Below, one piece after another: positions 7,901 to 17,200 of a stretch of DNA of 64,000 nt (position 1 is the first letter of the stretch; each line of letters starts with the position of its first letter). The stretch covers positions 2,790,001 through 2,854,000 of the forward strand of contig NZ_CP094972.1 of NCBI RefSeq assembly GCF_025985425.1. The letters run 5' to 3'. Below the pieces are notes generated by a model, which saw only the letters and a list, made by a program, of their open reading frames with translations, ran no database searches and was not told the origin of the DNA. The DNA comes from Entomomonas sp. E2T0. Lineage in GTDB: Bacteria; Pseudomonadota; Gammaproteobacteria; Pseudomonadales; Pseudomonadaceae. The translations under genes were made by a program, and so were the position numbers.

Positions 7901-10900
7901 TAATAAATTAAGCCATCTTCCTCTGCTTGTTCAATTACCTTACCTTGAGGATTATAATGGTTCCACTTATAGCGGATAGTGCGACCTGTTGGTTGGCTTA
8001 ATTTAGTCATCATATGACTTTCCCACTCAAAGCTTACAACTAACTCACGATCCTTGTTATAAACTTGTTCTAAGTCACCCTCTTCATTAAAACTGTAATG
8101 TACTAACCAAGTAATATCTAATGTTTCGCTATTAATTTGTAAAGGAACATCTTCTAATTTAGTCACATCTTTTAATAAGCCTACACTGTGTAAACGGTGC
8201 CCTGTATCGTGCTCAACAGCAGTAGGGTATTGTGTATAAAAGAAAATATAAATAGCATTTGCACTGTCTTGTACAGCATATAAATGACCAAATTCATTCC
8301 AACGATAAAGTGTTTTATGTCCATTTTTATACAATTCTTGCTGTAAACGCCATTTCCCAGCAATTTGTTTTATTACAGATACATTACCTTCCTTCATTAA
8401 AAAGTAAGCCGTACTATCCTCTCTTAGCTCTTCTGGTACTACATGCCACATTTCATCCCATACCAATACAATATCAGATGTACCACCACGACGAATCCAG
8501 AACTGTTCTGAAGCAGAATATAAACCTTGACCTGGCTGAAGTGCACTAAAATGAATACGACGACCTACTGTATCAATCACAATCGTACTATTATCATAAA
8601 CTTCCAATCCAATGTTCTCACCCGTAATTGACCAGCCTTGACCTAAGCTACTACAACGGCCATCTCTTGAATTATAACTACGACTAAATACAAAAGGAGT
8701 AGGTGCTGGCTGTGAAAAATCTACCTTAGCAGGTAATACTTTAGCACCTAAAATAGGGTTAACAGGGCCTCCCACTAAAGGAGAATTAGGACACATGCAA
8801 TCACTCATACCCTCAGCTTCATTTAATAAGGGTTCAGGTATAACAATTTTGGGTGAATTAATTGGTACTGCTTGGCCAAATTCATTACCTGCTACACTTT
8901 GATAATAATTTGGAGGTGTCACTCCCATTAAACTAATAGGTGGTCTAGGTACTGCTGGGGTACCCACACCGGGTACGCCAATACCTAAATGTACTGCGGG
9001 GCTACTACTTATTCCACTACCATCAATTTTTAGAAAATTACCACCAGCTTGTAAAGTAATTTCTGCGCCTGCATCTATCACTACTTTACTACCTGCTTGA
9101 AAATGAATTTCATTTCCAGCCATAGCTAAATAATTAACCGCTGCACGCATATGTAAGGTTTGATCAGTAATCACCGAGAAATCTAAATTAGATTGTACTC
9201 GACGCTCCCTATTTACAAATAAGTTATCGTCTCCAACAATATGATGCATTCGATTATTAGTAACTTCTAGTATTTCATTATTACGAATTTGTGTAGATTT
9301 GGTGTTTAATACCTCAACATTTATATTATTAAGTACGCGTGTATTCTGATCCACCTTTACTTCTGTATTCATTACATTAAATACTTGAGTATTTAAATTA
9401 TTATGCACTTTTACTGTTTTATCATGTAAAACCTCAGTTCTCATATCATTAAGCACTTTGGTATTCATATCTTTTTGTGCATGAATATAAATTTCTTCTT
9501 GGTCTTTTTTATCCTCTATGCGTAACTCATTAGACCCATTGCCTCCTTTAGAACTATTGGTCTTAAACACTGTACGCGTTTTATTTGCTGGCAATTCATA
9601 AGGTACTTTATTAACACCATTATGAATTGCCCCTGTAATTAGTGGATTATCGGGATCTCCCTCTAAAAAATCAACTTTAACCTCCATACCGATGCGAGGT
9701 ATAACAACACTTCCGTAGCCATTATGAGCCCAATTGCTTGCTACACGAATCCAATGTGAGCTATTTTCATCATAAGTACCCTCACGATCCCAATGAAATT
9801 GTACTTTAACACGACCATAATCATCACAATAAATTTCTTCATTTTTTGGTCCAGTCACAATGGCTGTTTGAACACCAAAAACTTTAGGTTTTAGATGTAA
9901 GCTTTTAGGTCTATGGACAACCATATGTGGTGTAGCTACTAAACAATTACGGTAGCCTTGACTGAAATTATCAAAAGGGAAGTGTAATTCTTCTGCTATT
10001 GGATATTTAAAATATTTATTTAATTGTGTAGGTACAAGGCCAGCCGCTGACACTTCTCCACCTAACGCTTCTAGTACTTGAGGCTGTCTAGCTTGGTGCT
10101 TAATTTGCTTAATCAACCAAGGTTGTTCTGCATCTAAACTATCTAAAACTGGATATTCTTCTACAGTTACAAAATAACCGGCATGTAAATCAGGTACATC
10201 TGAGTAAGCTTCTGCTTGTATGTGATCCACTCTTAACCGTTCTATCTGTATCTCTGCATAACGTTGTGCTTGTTGTTGGTTTGAATGATATTGAGGATAA
10301 TCATAATATTCAAGCTCAGCCTCAACTGCTTGATTAGCTTTCTCATTTAATATCCCTTTTGCACTACCCTCAGGAATTTTCATATTTTCAAAATTATAAT
10401 TACGGTAACAGCTCGAAGTTGTTGCACTAGCTAAATTAACATCAAACTTCTTAAATACAGGATCATCTGCCACCATTCCTGTATCACTGGCATATCTTAC
10501 AGTGTTAGCAATAGATGGGAAAAATGGTTGCGAATCAGTAAATACTAGCTGATGACTGTCTTGACTAAACTCATAGTGTTGAGCAATACCCTCTTCTTCA
10601 CAGAGACGATGAATAAAGTGTGCATCACTTTCATCATACTGAACGCAGAAATCCCTTGGTATATAAACTTCTTGATCTTTAAATTTAAACTCAAAACCGT
10701 TTTTATCTGATTGCTGTAAACTATACTCATTCAAAATAACGGTAATAATTTCTGGCACTGTTTTACCCACAAAAGTGCGTTGATTAACCCGCTTATATAA
10801 ATGTGTAAACCGAGGGGCTAGTATCACAGTATATTGTGCATAGTGTCCTCCCACAGGCCCTCTTTTTACAGAATGAATAATTCCATGAATTCCTTTGTTT

Positions 10901-11100
10901 TCTTTAGCAAAAGACAGATAAGCTGGCTTACTTAATAATTTTGTAATATCGTAACGAATATGCTTATTGACTAGGGTAATTTCGAAGGCATACTCAGCAT
11001 CTATTGATTCAATACCATCAAAGCCAAGCACTTGTAAACCCGTATTAGTTAGCCCTTCAATTTCAAGTGCACAAATAGTTTCATTAGCATTATGAAACAT
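4915..11100 (-). CDS. VgrG-Rhs fusion T6SS effector with C-terminal toxin
   Basis: Start: an in-frame ATG exists at 11121, but the ATG at 11100 (MFHNANETICALEIEG) follows GAAAGGAG at ideal spacing and matches how VgrG proteins begin, giving 2061 residues. Residues 1-~700 are VgrG: the gp27-like part, the gp5 OB region (YCDDYGRVKVQFHWDREG) and the repeated VLNxxNTxV needle. Residues ~765-1915 are the Rhs cage, starting with PFVFSRSYNSRDGR and filled with YDxxGR repeats. The conserved end has YHTDHLGTPLKL, then DPIGF...DPYGL, the autocleavage-type aspartyl motif. Residues 1916-2061 are the variable toxin, with a Ser/Gly-rich linker, WHRKVEVF (His1929) and TYSCRDYSAQQ (Cys2038). A His-before-Cys order resembles circularly permuted NlpC/P60 (LRAT-like) enzymes; this is inference. 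Confidence 0.9.
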   Translation of the reverse strand: MFHNANETICALEIEGLTNTGLQVLGFDGIESIDAEYAFEITLVNKHIRYDITKLLSKPAYLSFAKENKGIHGIIHSVKRGPVGGHYAQYTVILAPRFTHLYKRVNQRTFVGKTVPEIITVILNEYSLQQSDKNGFEFKFKDQEVYIPRDFCVQYDESDAHFIHRLCEEEGIAQHYEFSQDSHQLVFTDSQPFFPSIANTVRYASDTGMVADDPVFKKFDVNLASATTSSCYRNYNFENMKIPEGSAKGILNEKANQAVEAELEYYDYPQYHSNQQQAQRYAEIQIERLRVDHIQAEAYSDVPDLHAGYFVTVEEYPVLDSLDAEQPWLIKQIKHQARQPQVLEALGGEVSAAGLVPTQLNKYFKYPIAEELHFPFDNFSQGYRNCLVATPHMVVHRPKSLHLKPKVFGVQTAIVTGPKNEEIYCDDYGRVKVQFHWDREGTYDENSSHWIRVASNWAHNGYGSVVIPRIGMEVKVDFLEGDPDNPLITGAIHNGVNKVPYELPANKTRTVFKTNSSKGGNGSNELRIEDKKDQEEIYIHAQKDMNTKVLNDMRTEVLHDKTVKVHNNLNTQVFNVMNTEVKVDQNTRVLNNINVEVLNTKSTQIRNNEILEVTNNRMHHIVGDDNLFVNRERRVQSNLDFSVITDQTLHMRAAVNYLAMAGNEIHFQAGSKVVIDAGAEITLQAGGNFLKIDGSGISSSPAVHLGIGVPGVGTPAVPRPPISLMGVTPPNYYQSVAGNEFGQAVPINSPKIVIPEPLLNEAEGMSDCMCPNSPLVGGPVNPILGAKVLPAKVDFSQPAPTPFVFSRSYNSRDGRCSSLGQGWSITGENIGLEVYDNSTIVIDTVGRRIHFSALQPGQGLYSASEQFWIRRGGTSDIVLVWDEMWHVVPEELREDSTAYFLMKEGNVSVIKQIAGKWRLQQELYKNGHKTLYRWNEFGHLYAVQDSANAIYIFFYTQYPTAVEHDTGHRLHSVGLLKDVTKLEDVPLQINSETLDITWLVHYSFNEEGDLEQVYNKDRELVVSFEWESHMMTKLSQPTGRTIRYKWNHYNPQGKVIEQAEEDGLIYYYTYQDNHTEVKDSLDRIERYYFNGTGGLQRWTAYERADGSRIEYEYDRLGRLVATVDPLGRKKLNQLDEKGRLIGMTMPDGGQWTYKLDQKTGKPLEIIAPEGQFTQMVYDKQGNLISITEPTGAVTKYQYDNPTLPNNPTQIIDAKDGVKKLEWNEVGQLKNYTDCSNNMLQKDYDANGRLLSETNAQGEKISYEYDNKDRLTKVKMADGKQIEYQYDILDRVIAVIDPKKLKTRMEYDRFSRVIKTIDPAGLEVKYSYDKAGRVVQVINENEAVASFEYDVLDRLVQEKDFDGTVKQYQYNVADEMVAVTDSLGRKINYKYDPMGRVTERQLPATDVHGVLTEHFIWRKDGLLASAINLAVSVVYDYDRAGRLVRESQTHLDDNWYYQVDQTFDIMSNLEKTAYNNAPAVSWMRYGPGHLHGLMVDQVEVLFERDQLHREIVRKAMVTGAKEPLFEAHTNYNPLGQLADTTVMMGANQWQRQYQYDQLGQLKQIADNLLPNIQYQYDDSGRLVGSQHNDQAFNYHFDPAGNRYLPVDGPRLLTTKQKTVVEDEGDELLAILNPELLAQKLHQRSVTAEKVKGKKVKAAKAVWATNQITELNGNQYQYDNAGNLSRIQRADGTRLDMKYDALNRLIKLTRSGTAEILHTEYTYDAFSRRIRKVIDNGQQKNTIRYGWLGDTLCSETKNNRERTIVYQPNTFVPLLSIEHDEMEVPIEIRQCRRQFEEANLELPMDLVFKPENLQIAFYHTDHLGTPLKLTSSTGEELWSAEADDWKAVKNIVGHIDQPIRFQGQFEDEESGLYYNSNRYYLPELGRYVTHDPIGFKGGLNTYIYPSNSINYVDPYGLDIRLVNTNAVGGWHRKVEVFDPTTNTLQKAISFGVDDANAKSSASNSGGVLGSSGSSRPSGSSGSGQPARGGKGSGVVYEDWDPATKVVSTFATTPEEDQLIIDYMEEQVGNRAKYNVLTYSCRDYSAQQYHHIVNMIQARRGTGI

Positions 11101-11121
11101 AATGATACTCCTTTCACTCAA

Positions 11122-11834
11122 ATAGTTTTATTATTCCCTTTATACATTTTATTTCTCCCTGCGAAACAATATAAAACTATTTTTTCACATAAATATTAGA
11201 CTTTAGTATTAGGGCATTAACTAAAACTTTTTTATAAATATACTGCCATATTCTTTTAAAAATCTGCCGAATAGTTTGCTAGCAAAACGATAAAGAGTAT
11301 TTTTTATTAATACACACATTTATGTCATCTTTTTAACTATGACAGTTAAATATCATATATGACCTGTTAATTTATTTTTAAATATTATAAAGTTAGTTAT
11401 CGTAATGTAGACTAACAAACGACCTAACAAAACAATCTATTATTACCAATGTGTCATATCAAATATATTACTTTATAATGACTTATATCAATATTAAATT
11501 AATGAAGCTAATATGCAGATAAAACAACCATTATTTTCGATAACTTTTACCTAAATATCATACTATTTTAAAAATACACCAAAAAATTAAAGTAAAAACA
11601 TACCTCCTCTATAATGCTATTCACTATAATTAAATTCTTATCGACTAACTCTATTAAATCAAACTGATCTATTAACGTATGTTTTAGTAATTAAACAGAT
11701 GTTATATTAAATATATCAACTATCCTTTTTCTCTTTTCTAATTCTGGCTTAACTTTTTACCACCATAAAGCTATGATAATCATTCACTGATTAATAGGTA
11801 TCATTTATGATCGACGGATAAGTGTTCATACAGT
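11122..11834. other. AT-rich intergenic region, no gene seen
   Basis: About 710 bases upstream of the VgrG-Rhs gene are strongly AT-rich, with stop codons in all frames and no recognised protein remnant. The promoter for the minus-strand effector gene should lie near 11110-11250, but no convincing -35/-10 pair stands out. Such composition suits silencing by H-NS/MvaT-like proteins, which is a guess. Confidence 0.5.
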
Positions 11835-11862
11835 AATCCTTATTACACATAAGGATTTTTTC
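11835..11862 (+). terminator. Intrinsic terminator of unknown transcript
   Basis: AATCCTTA (11835-11842) pairs with TAAGGATT (11850-11857), followed by a T-run. No gene reads into it, so it either ends an unseen small RNA or is left from a lost gene. The part from 11842 on repeats the sequence at 597-635. Confidence 0.6.
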
Positions 11863-11877
11863 TGTAATTTAATTAAC

Positions 11878-12090
11878 TTGAATATAACAAATGCTGAATA
11901 CTTTATTAATTATTTATATGATTATAGACAGCATGCTTTTTGGGAAGGTTTGCCTAGCCGTAGTTATAAAAAAGCACTATTAGCTAGGGCTTCTTGTCAA
12001 GTTGATAATTTTACTTCAAAGGATATTAAATCACTTATAAAACTTATTCATACTCATAAAGAATCTCTGGACATGCTACATTCACACTAA
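11878..12090 (+). CDS. Hypothetical 70-residue open frame
   Basis: This frame starts with TTG at 11878 and reads ITNAEYFINYLYDYRQHAFW, then soluble helical sequence ending LHTHKESL-like and HSH. No ribosome-binding site precedes the TTG and the 3' end overlaps an antisense pseudogene (12044-12288). The amino-acid composition is plausible for a real protein, so it may be the tail of a lost gene. I cannot assign a family or function and treat it as doubtful. Confidence 0.2.
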   Translation: MNITNAEYFINYLYDYRQHAFWEGLPSRSYKKALLARASCQVDNFTSKDIKSLIKLIHTHKESLDMLHSH

Positions 12091-12288
12091 AAACTCTTTG
12101 TCTACCAAATCCGAAAGGATTATAGCCCGGCAATATGACCTCTTTGTAATAACAAGTTTTAGAATTCAAAAATGTCGTCATTTGACCTGTAAAAATTAAA
12201 GCTCTCAAAGGTTAGTGCGTAGATTTTTGCGCGATAGCAAATCCTGATATAAAAGTTAAAGCAAATAACATTATCATATATTTTTCAT
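12044..12288 (-). pseudogene. Broken small exported two-cysteine protein
   Basis: GGAGAG precedes ATG 12288 (MKNI). One base is missing, after which the frame continues as MIMLFALTFISGFAIA-Q, a complete signal peptide. After KSTH comes a TAA (12214-12212), then LRALIFTGQMTTFLNSKTCY, YKEVILPGYNPFGF, RQRVFSVNVACPEILYEYE and the true stop at 12046-12044. The mature part has CYY and, exactly 27 residues later, ACP, the same spacing as in the intact gene at 2379. One deletion plus one nonsense codon inactivate it. It appears to be a decayed paralog of the genes at 2379 and 12496. Confidence 0.55.
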
Positions 12289-12456
12289 ATCAACTCTCTC
12301 CATAGATATTAAAATATCTATTTAATATGACAATAAAATTTGGCAAACAATACTATACATTCATATAAGACACTTATTAAAATAAGAAATTTTATAAAAC
12401 CTACTCCAACCATTAAAAATCATGACTATTTTAAGGAGTAAGTGATGACAACCAAA

Positions 12457-12484
12457 GATAAAAAGCCTCTAAATAAAGAGGCTT
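12457..12484 (-). terminator. Intrinsic terminator for the gene at 12496-12765
   Basis: On the minus strand AAGCCTCT-TTATTT-AGAGGCTT is followed by TTTTATC, 12 bases past the stop codon of the small exported protein gene. It is a typical rho-independent terminator. Confidence 0.8.
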
Positions 12485-12495
12485 ATAATTGTATA

Positions 12496-12765
12496 TTACC
12501 AGTTAACCCATCTTGTTGGTGGACAAAATTGTGGTTTGAAAGGAGCATTCGCTGTATATGTTACTTGTGTGATAATATCTCCGCCACCAAAACCTTTATT
12601 TGTGTGCCTATAATTACATATTCTATAATTGGTTTTTTTATCAAAACTTTGTGATTCATATTGACTATAAATCCAACCCATATTATCCCATTGTACTGCT
12701 GCAAACGCTTGCATAGATAATAAAGAACAACTTAATGCAAATAAAACAATAATTATTTTCTTCAT
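12496..12765 (-). CDS. Small exported two-cysteine protein
   Basis: This 89-residue protein opens with a clear signal peptide, MKKIIIVLFALSCSLLSMQA-FA, cleaved before AVQWDNMGW. The mature part contains ICNYRHTNKGFGGGD and, 31 residues after the first Cys, FCPPTRWVNW. The C-x-Y...C-P layout matches the proteins at 2379 and 12044 (spacing 27 there). AGGAGAG lies just before ATG 12765 and a strong terminator follows, so it is a self-contained unit. Probably periplasmic or secreted with one disulfide. No known domain was recognised, and the link to the Rhs locus rests on neighbourhood only. Confidence 0.65.
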   Translation of the reverse strand: MKKIIIVLFALSCSLLSMQAFAAVQWDNMGWIYSQYESQSFDKKTNYRICNYRHTNKGFGGGDIITQVTYTANAPFKPQFCPPTRWVNW

Positions 12766-12892
12766 AATATCTCTCCTAGAGTTTCCTTTGAAGCAAAAAA
12801 CACTACAACCACCTTTCCATTCCAGTAAAGCATATATGAACAGGATATTTTACTTTAGTATACTTTAGTCTAAGAGCTTGTTTTATCATTTA

Positions 12893-13203
12893 CCGATAGA
12901 CCTCAAGCCTTGCAGCACAAGTTTTTCACAACTTATTACAGCAGCACTTGAACGTAATATGGCTATTCTAATTGACAACGCTTACTATGCTCTTTAGAAC
13001 AAATTCACCACCACTACAGTAATGCTAGAAATAATATAACCCAATTACTTATTGATATCCTCGACTCCCCATCTGATGCTATCTGCTCAGGTACATGTAG
13101 TTCCTATATGAGATTCCAAATTCCACCACGTTTTATTCAACAAACCAACCAAGAATCCCACCGTCACCCTTACCTCAATGCATGTGTTCTACCAGCATTA
13201 TAA
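12893..13203 (+). pseudogene. Unassigned protein remnant, frameshifted
   Basis: One frame reads PIDLKPCSTSFSQLITAAL, ERNMAILIDNAYYAL, then TAG (12995-12997). A second frame takes over with EQIHHHYSNARNNITQLL, IDILDSPSDAICSG, SSYMRFQIPPRFIQQTNQ, ending at TAA 13201-13203. The two halves join smoothly, so this was one gene. It stands directly ahead of the HlyD and ABC-2 permease remnants and may belong to the same lost efflux operon. The family was not recognised. Confidence 0.35.
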
Positions 13204-13227
13204 TTTTCAGTGATAAGACTTCATATT

Positions 13228-13484
13228 ATGAAAGTTCAAGTAAAAAAACCAATATTAATACCCATAATTATTATTTTAATTTTGATAATAAACTACTTAA
13301 TATGGAGTCGTATACATAATCAAAATTTTGGTGAGAGTTTTGTTACATAAAAGCAACTAAAATCAATATATCAACTAAACTAGCTACACATATTGAACAA
13401 ATACTAGTAAAAGAAGGAAACTTTGTTAAAAAGGATCAGCCATTCGTTATCATGCAAACAGACATTTACAATATATTATGCTAA
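13228..13484 (+). pseudogene. HlyD-type membrane fusion protein remnant
   Basis: ATG 13228 opens a charged N-terminus and one membrane helix (KKPILIPIIIILILIINYLI) and stops after SFVT. A shifted frame carries KATKINISTKLATHIEQILV and KEGNFVKKDQPFVIMQTD, the biotinyl-lipoyl-like hairpin typical of HlyD/YbhG membrane fusion proteins, then ends. Everything after this hairpin (coiled coil and beta-barrel) is missing. Intact members bridge an inner-membrane pump to an outer-membrane channel. This is a clear relic of an exporter operon. Confidence 0.65.
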
Positions 13485-13647
13485 TTGCTCCGACAACTCA
13501 CGTTGTAAAATTAGGTCAAGCTATTTTATTCCAAGGTGCAGGTATTAAAACAGTATAGGTGCCTTTTTTGTGGTTAACTATTTTAGGTCTTAGTTTTTCA
13601 CTTTTACACTAGCACGTTTTAGAAAAACCATAACTCAAATGACATAA
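13481..13647 (+). pseudogene. ABC-2 type permease, C-terminal remnant
   Basis: The frame reads LIAPTTHVVKLGQAILFQGA, GIKTV, TAG, VPFLWLTILGLSFSLL, then shifts to LARFRKTITQMT with a stop at 13645-13647. This is the C-terminal end of an ABC-2 family permease (last membrane helix and basic tail). It is fused directly to the HlyD remnant, so the ATPase and most of both permeases have been deleted. The order HlyD then ABC-2 permease matches YbhG-FSR-type exporters. Confidence 0.5.
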
Positions 13648-13883
13648 CCAATTAAATTAACATGTTACCTATCAAAAAATTTAATTACTCCAACTTAATT
13701 AATTATAGACCTATCTTTGCCAAAAAAGCTGACAATTGCACGCTATTTACAAACCTTTTCTTTAGTAAAATATTACCTAATATATTAATATTATTACTAT
13801 ATTATACCAAAGTATAGTTTTGTATTATCTTTTAATTGGTATCCTTAATAACAGTTTTTAATAGGAATATAGGGAGTATTAGG

Positions 13884-14129
13884 ATGATCAATAAAATTAA
13901 TGAAAAAACTTTTTATTCATTAATAAAAAAAGGACTAAGAGATAAAAAAACACTATCATTATTTATTTTAAATAATAATCACTCAAATAAAAAATTCTAT
14001 TTTTTTATAAAATCCATTAACAAAATATCCTCTCTTTATCACTATATACTTTTTGAGTATCAATATATCTGGCTTATCAAACCTACAATGTTAAGGAAAC
14101 TATTTAGTTCTGCATATAACCAGACCTAA
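13884..14129 (+). CDS. Hypothetical small basic protein upstream of the NRPS
   Basis: Start 13884 is chosen because AGGGAG lies ~8-13 bases ahead; the frame can be extended to 13836 but without a ribosome site. The 81 residues are very basic and rich in Lys, Asn, Ser, Tyr and Phe (MINKINEKTFYSLIKKGLRD). They lack the MbtH signature expected of an NRPS helper. No domain was recognised. Composition is close to that of random AT-rich DNA, so it may not be a gene. Confidence 0.25.
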   Translation: MINKINEKTFYSLIKKGLRDKKTLSLFILNNNHSNKKFYFFIKSINKISSLYHYILFEYQYIWLIKPTMLRKLFSSAYNQT

Positions 14130-14289
14130 GAAAATCTTTCCTCATTCGCTCAAACTAATACTTTAAATAATTCTTGGTTTTAGCAAAACATTATCCAATT
14201 TCTTTGATATTAGCTTCCGTCATAAACATGATAATTACATTGCATCAATGTGGCTTTATTATGTCTTAATGTTTATAGGTTATAAAAAA

Positions 14290-17200
14290 ATGAAAAATGT
14301 TAAACTAACCCCTTATCAGTCAATTTTCTATTATGAGTGGTTATCTAATCCTTTGCGCAGTGATTATAATATTGTGATAGATAATACTGTATTAGGTAAA
14401 ATAGATGTACAACGATTTGCTGACTGTTTTAATAAAATATTTAATGAACATTTTATAACACGCCATACCATTTCCAATCAACCAGAAGGCATATGCTGGA
14501 TTCCCTCTCCCCCTATTAAAAATGCTATTACCTATCATGATTCGCCGCTAACTGATGATGAACTTTATAACATCGTTACCTCTCCCTTTAATTTAGAAAA
14601 AGATCTTTTAGCAAGAATACATCTAATCAAATTAGCTAATGAACAATATCGGATACTATTCGTTTTTCATCATATTGTTGTAGATGGTATTAGTACCCAA
14701 GAAATATGGGAAAAGATTCGTAAAAATTATAATGGCATTAATTATGAAATCCCTACTCTTGAAACTCAAACAGAAATGCATCAAGGACTTCATAATACCT
14801 ACCAACATATACTCACCACTCAAAAAGAGCAAATGGAATCGTTCTGGAAAGAACATTTAGAAGAAGTACAAAGCATTGATTTATCTTTTTTAAAAACAAC
14901 CAATATTGTCCCTAAAAAACAAAGTATACCTTTTATCACCGAGTATTTATTTAGTTATGATGAGCAAGTAGATAAGCAACTAAAAACTCTACGTCGTAAA
15001 TATAAAATTACTACTTACATGTTTGGCCAGTTAGTAATGGCTTTACTACTGCATAAAATGACAAGACAAACCAATATCCCTCTTGTTTATCCAGTTGCTA
15101 TGTTAGAAGGTAAAGATTTATTTTATGGTGCCCATGTTAATACATTATTAATTAATTACCATTTTGATGATAACACCACCTTACAAGCTGTTATTAATAA
15201 CATTACCAAATACTATAAAGACCTTAAAAAATCTAGTGGTAAGTATTTGCCTATCTACGAGATTATGTCTTATGTTGATAATCCTAATATTTTAGATATT
15301 GCTTTTGTACAAACCTTTTTCCGTGACCATCAAACTCATCTTAATGGCATTCATGGCGAAAAAATAAATCATGAATTACAAATAGACTTATCTAATAAAT
15401 TAATTTTTGAACAGGAAGAACATAATAATCATATTAATTATCGCGTTAAATTTGATGATCAACAATTAGATAAGCACCTTGTACAACAATTTATTCAGCT
15501 ATATCAAAAACTATTTATTCAATTGCTAGACTATCTGGTCAATGACCTTACCCATACCCTAACAAAAGATATTGACTTATTAGATAAAGAAACCTATCAA
15601 GCACTAATCTATTCTAAAAACAATACTCAACAACCCTATGCTAATGATAAAACCGTTGTTCAACTATTTGAACAACAAGCTCAAAAAAATCCTGATAACA
15701 TTGCTGTTATTTTCAATCAAAACAAACTATCTTATGAACTACTCAATCAACAAGCAAACCAATTAGCTCATCACTTACAAACCACTTACAATATCCAACC
15801 TGACGACCTCATAGGATTATACTTAGATCGCTCTGAACAAATCATAGTATCTATTTTAGCTATCCTTAAAGCGGGTGCTGCATATGTACCTATGGACCCA
15901 GAAGCGCCTGATGAACGTAATGGCTTTATTATGCAAGATGCTAAGCTAAAAGCTATCATTACTCAGGAGCATTTCCAAAGCAAAGTAAATAATTTAGCGT
16001 TATCAATACCTGTATTATGTATTGATCAACCAGCTTTTGTGGATTCACTAACACAATATCCAACGCATAACCCTGTAAACACTACGACCCCACATAATTT
16101 AGCCTATGTAATTTATACCAGTGGTACTACAGGTAATCCAAAAGGCACATTAATTGAACATCATAATATAAATCGCTTAATTATTAATGCTAATTATGTA
16201 GATATTACTGATACTGATCGTTTATTAAGTGTCTCTGGCTATCAATTTGATGCTTCTACTTACGATATTTTTGGTTCTTTACTTAATGGTGCTGCCTTAG
16301 TTATAACCAGTAAAGACAATTTATTAAATTTAGAACAATTTAATAAAGTAATTGATGACTATAAAATTACTAATTTCTTTGCTACCACTACTTTTTTCCA
16401 TACACTCGTTGATGCTGAATTAACCAATCTAGCTAAATTAAAGTATGTATTATTCGGTGGTGAAGCAGTTTCTGCAGTTCATGTTAATAAATTTAGAAAA
16501 CTTTACCCTCACGTAAAGTTAGTTAATGGTTATGGCCCAACAGAAACTACTACATTTGCTGTAGCTTATCTCGCTAATCAAGCAAATGCTCCTTTTGATC
16601 ATAGTGTTCCCATTGGCGTACCCCTCACTAATACGACTATTTATATATTAGATGAGCAAATGCAGCCTGTTCCTATTGGCGTTATAGGGGAACTATATAT
16701 TGGTGGTGCGGGTGTTGGTCGTGGTTATTTGAACAACCCTGAAATGACAAATAAGGTATTTATTAATAATCCTTTCCAAACCGATCAAGAAAAAGCTCAA
16801 GGCTATAATAGCAGGTTGTATAAAACAGGGGATTTAGTACGTTATTTAGCAGATGGTAATATTGAGTATATTGGCCGTAATGACTTCCAAGTTAAAATCC
16901 GTGGTTTTAGAATAGAATTAACAGAAATTGAAGCTCGCTTAAATAATCATCCTGCCATAAAACAAGCGACTGTTTTAGCCTTAAACAGTGCTACCAATAA
17001 TAAATATTTAGCTGCCTATTATGTAGCTGATAAAGCCATAGCTGATAATGAGTTATTGAATTATCTACAGCAGTTTTTACCTGATTATATGTTGCCAACT
17101 GCTTTTGTTCATTTACTTGCTTTCCCAGTAAATATGAATGGTAAAACTGATCGACGTGCCTTACCTACCCCTTCATTAATTACTCAAGAGCAATATATAG

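Noticed and set aside
3636-11100. A complete T6SS gene cluster
   Set aside because: Only spike components (VgrG-Rhs and PAAR) and a candidate immunity gene are present; no sheath, baseplate or membrane-complex gene is found.
12442-12654. Plus-strand open frame with AAGGAG before ATG 12445
   Set aside because: It runs antisense through the terminator and coding sequence of the small exported protein at 12496-12765, and its later residues are the low-complexity reverse of that gene. The ribosome site is probably fortuitous or left from a truncated gene.
13884-14129. MbtH-like NRPS helper protein
   Set aside because: Position fits, but the sequence lacks the MbtH signature (conserved Trp-Pro residues) and is of low complexity.
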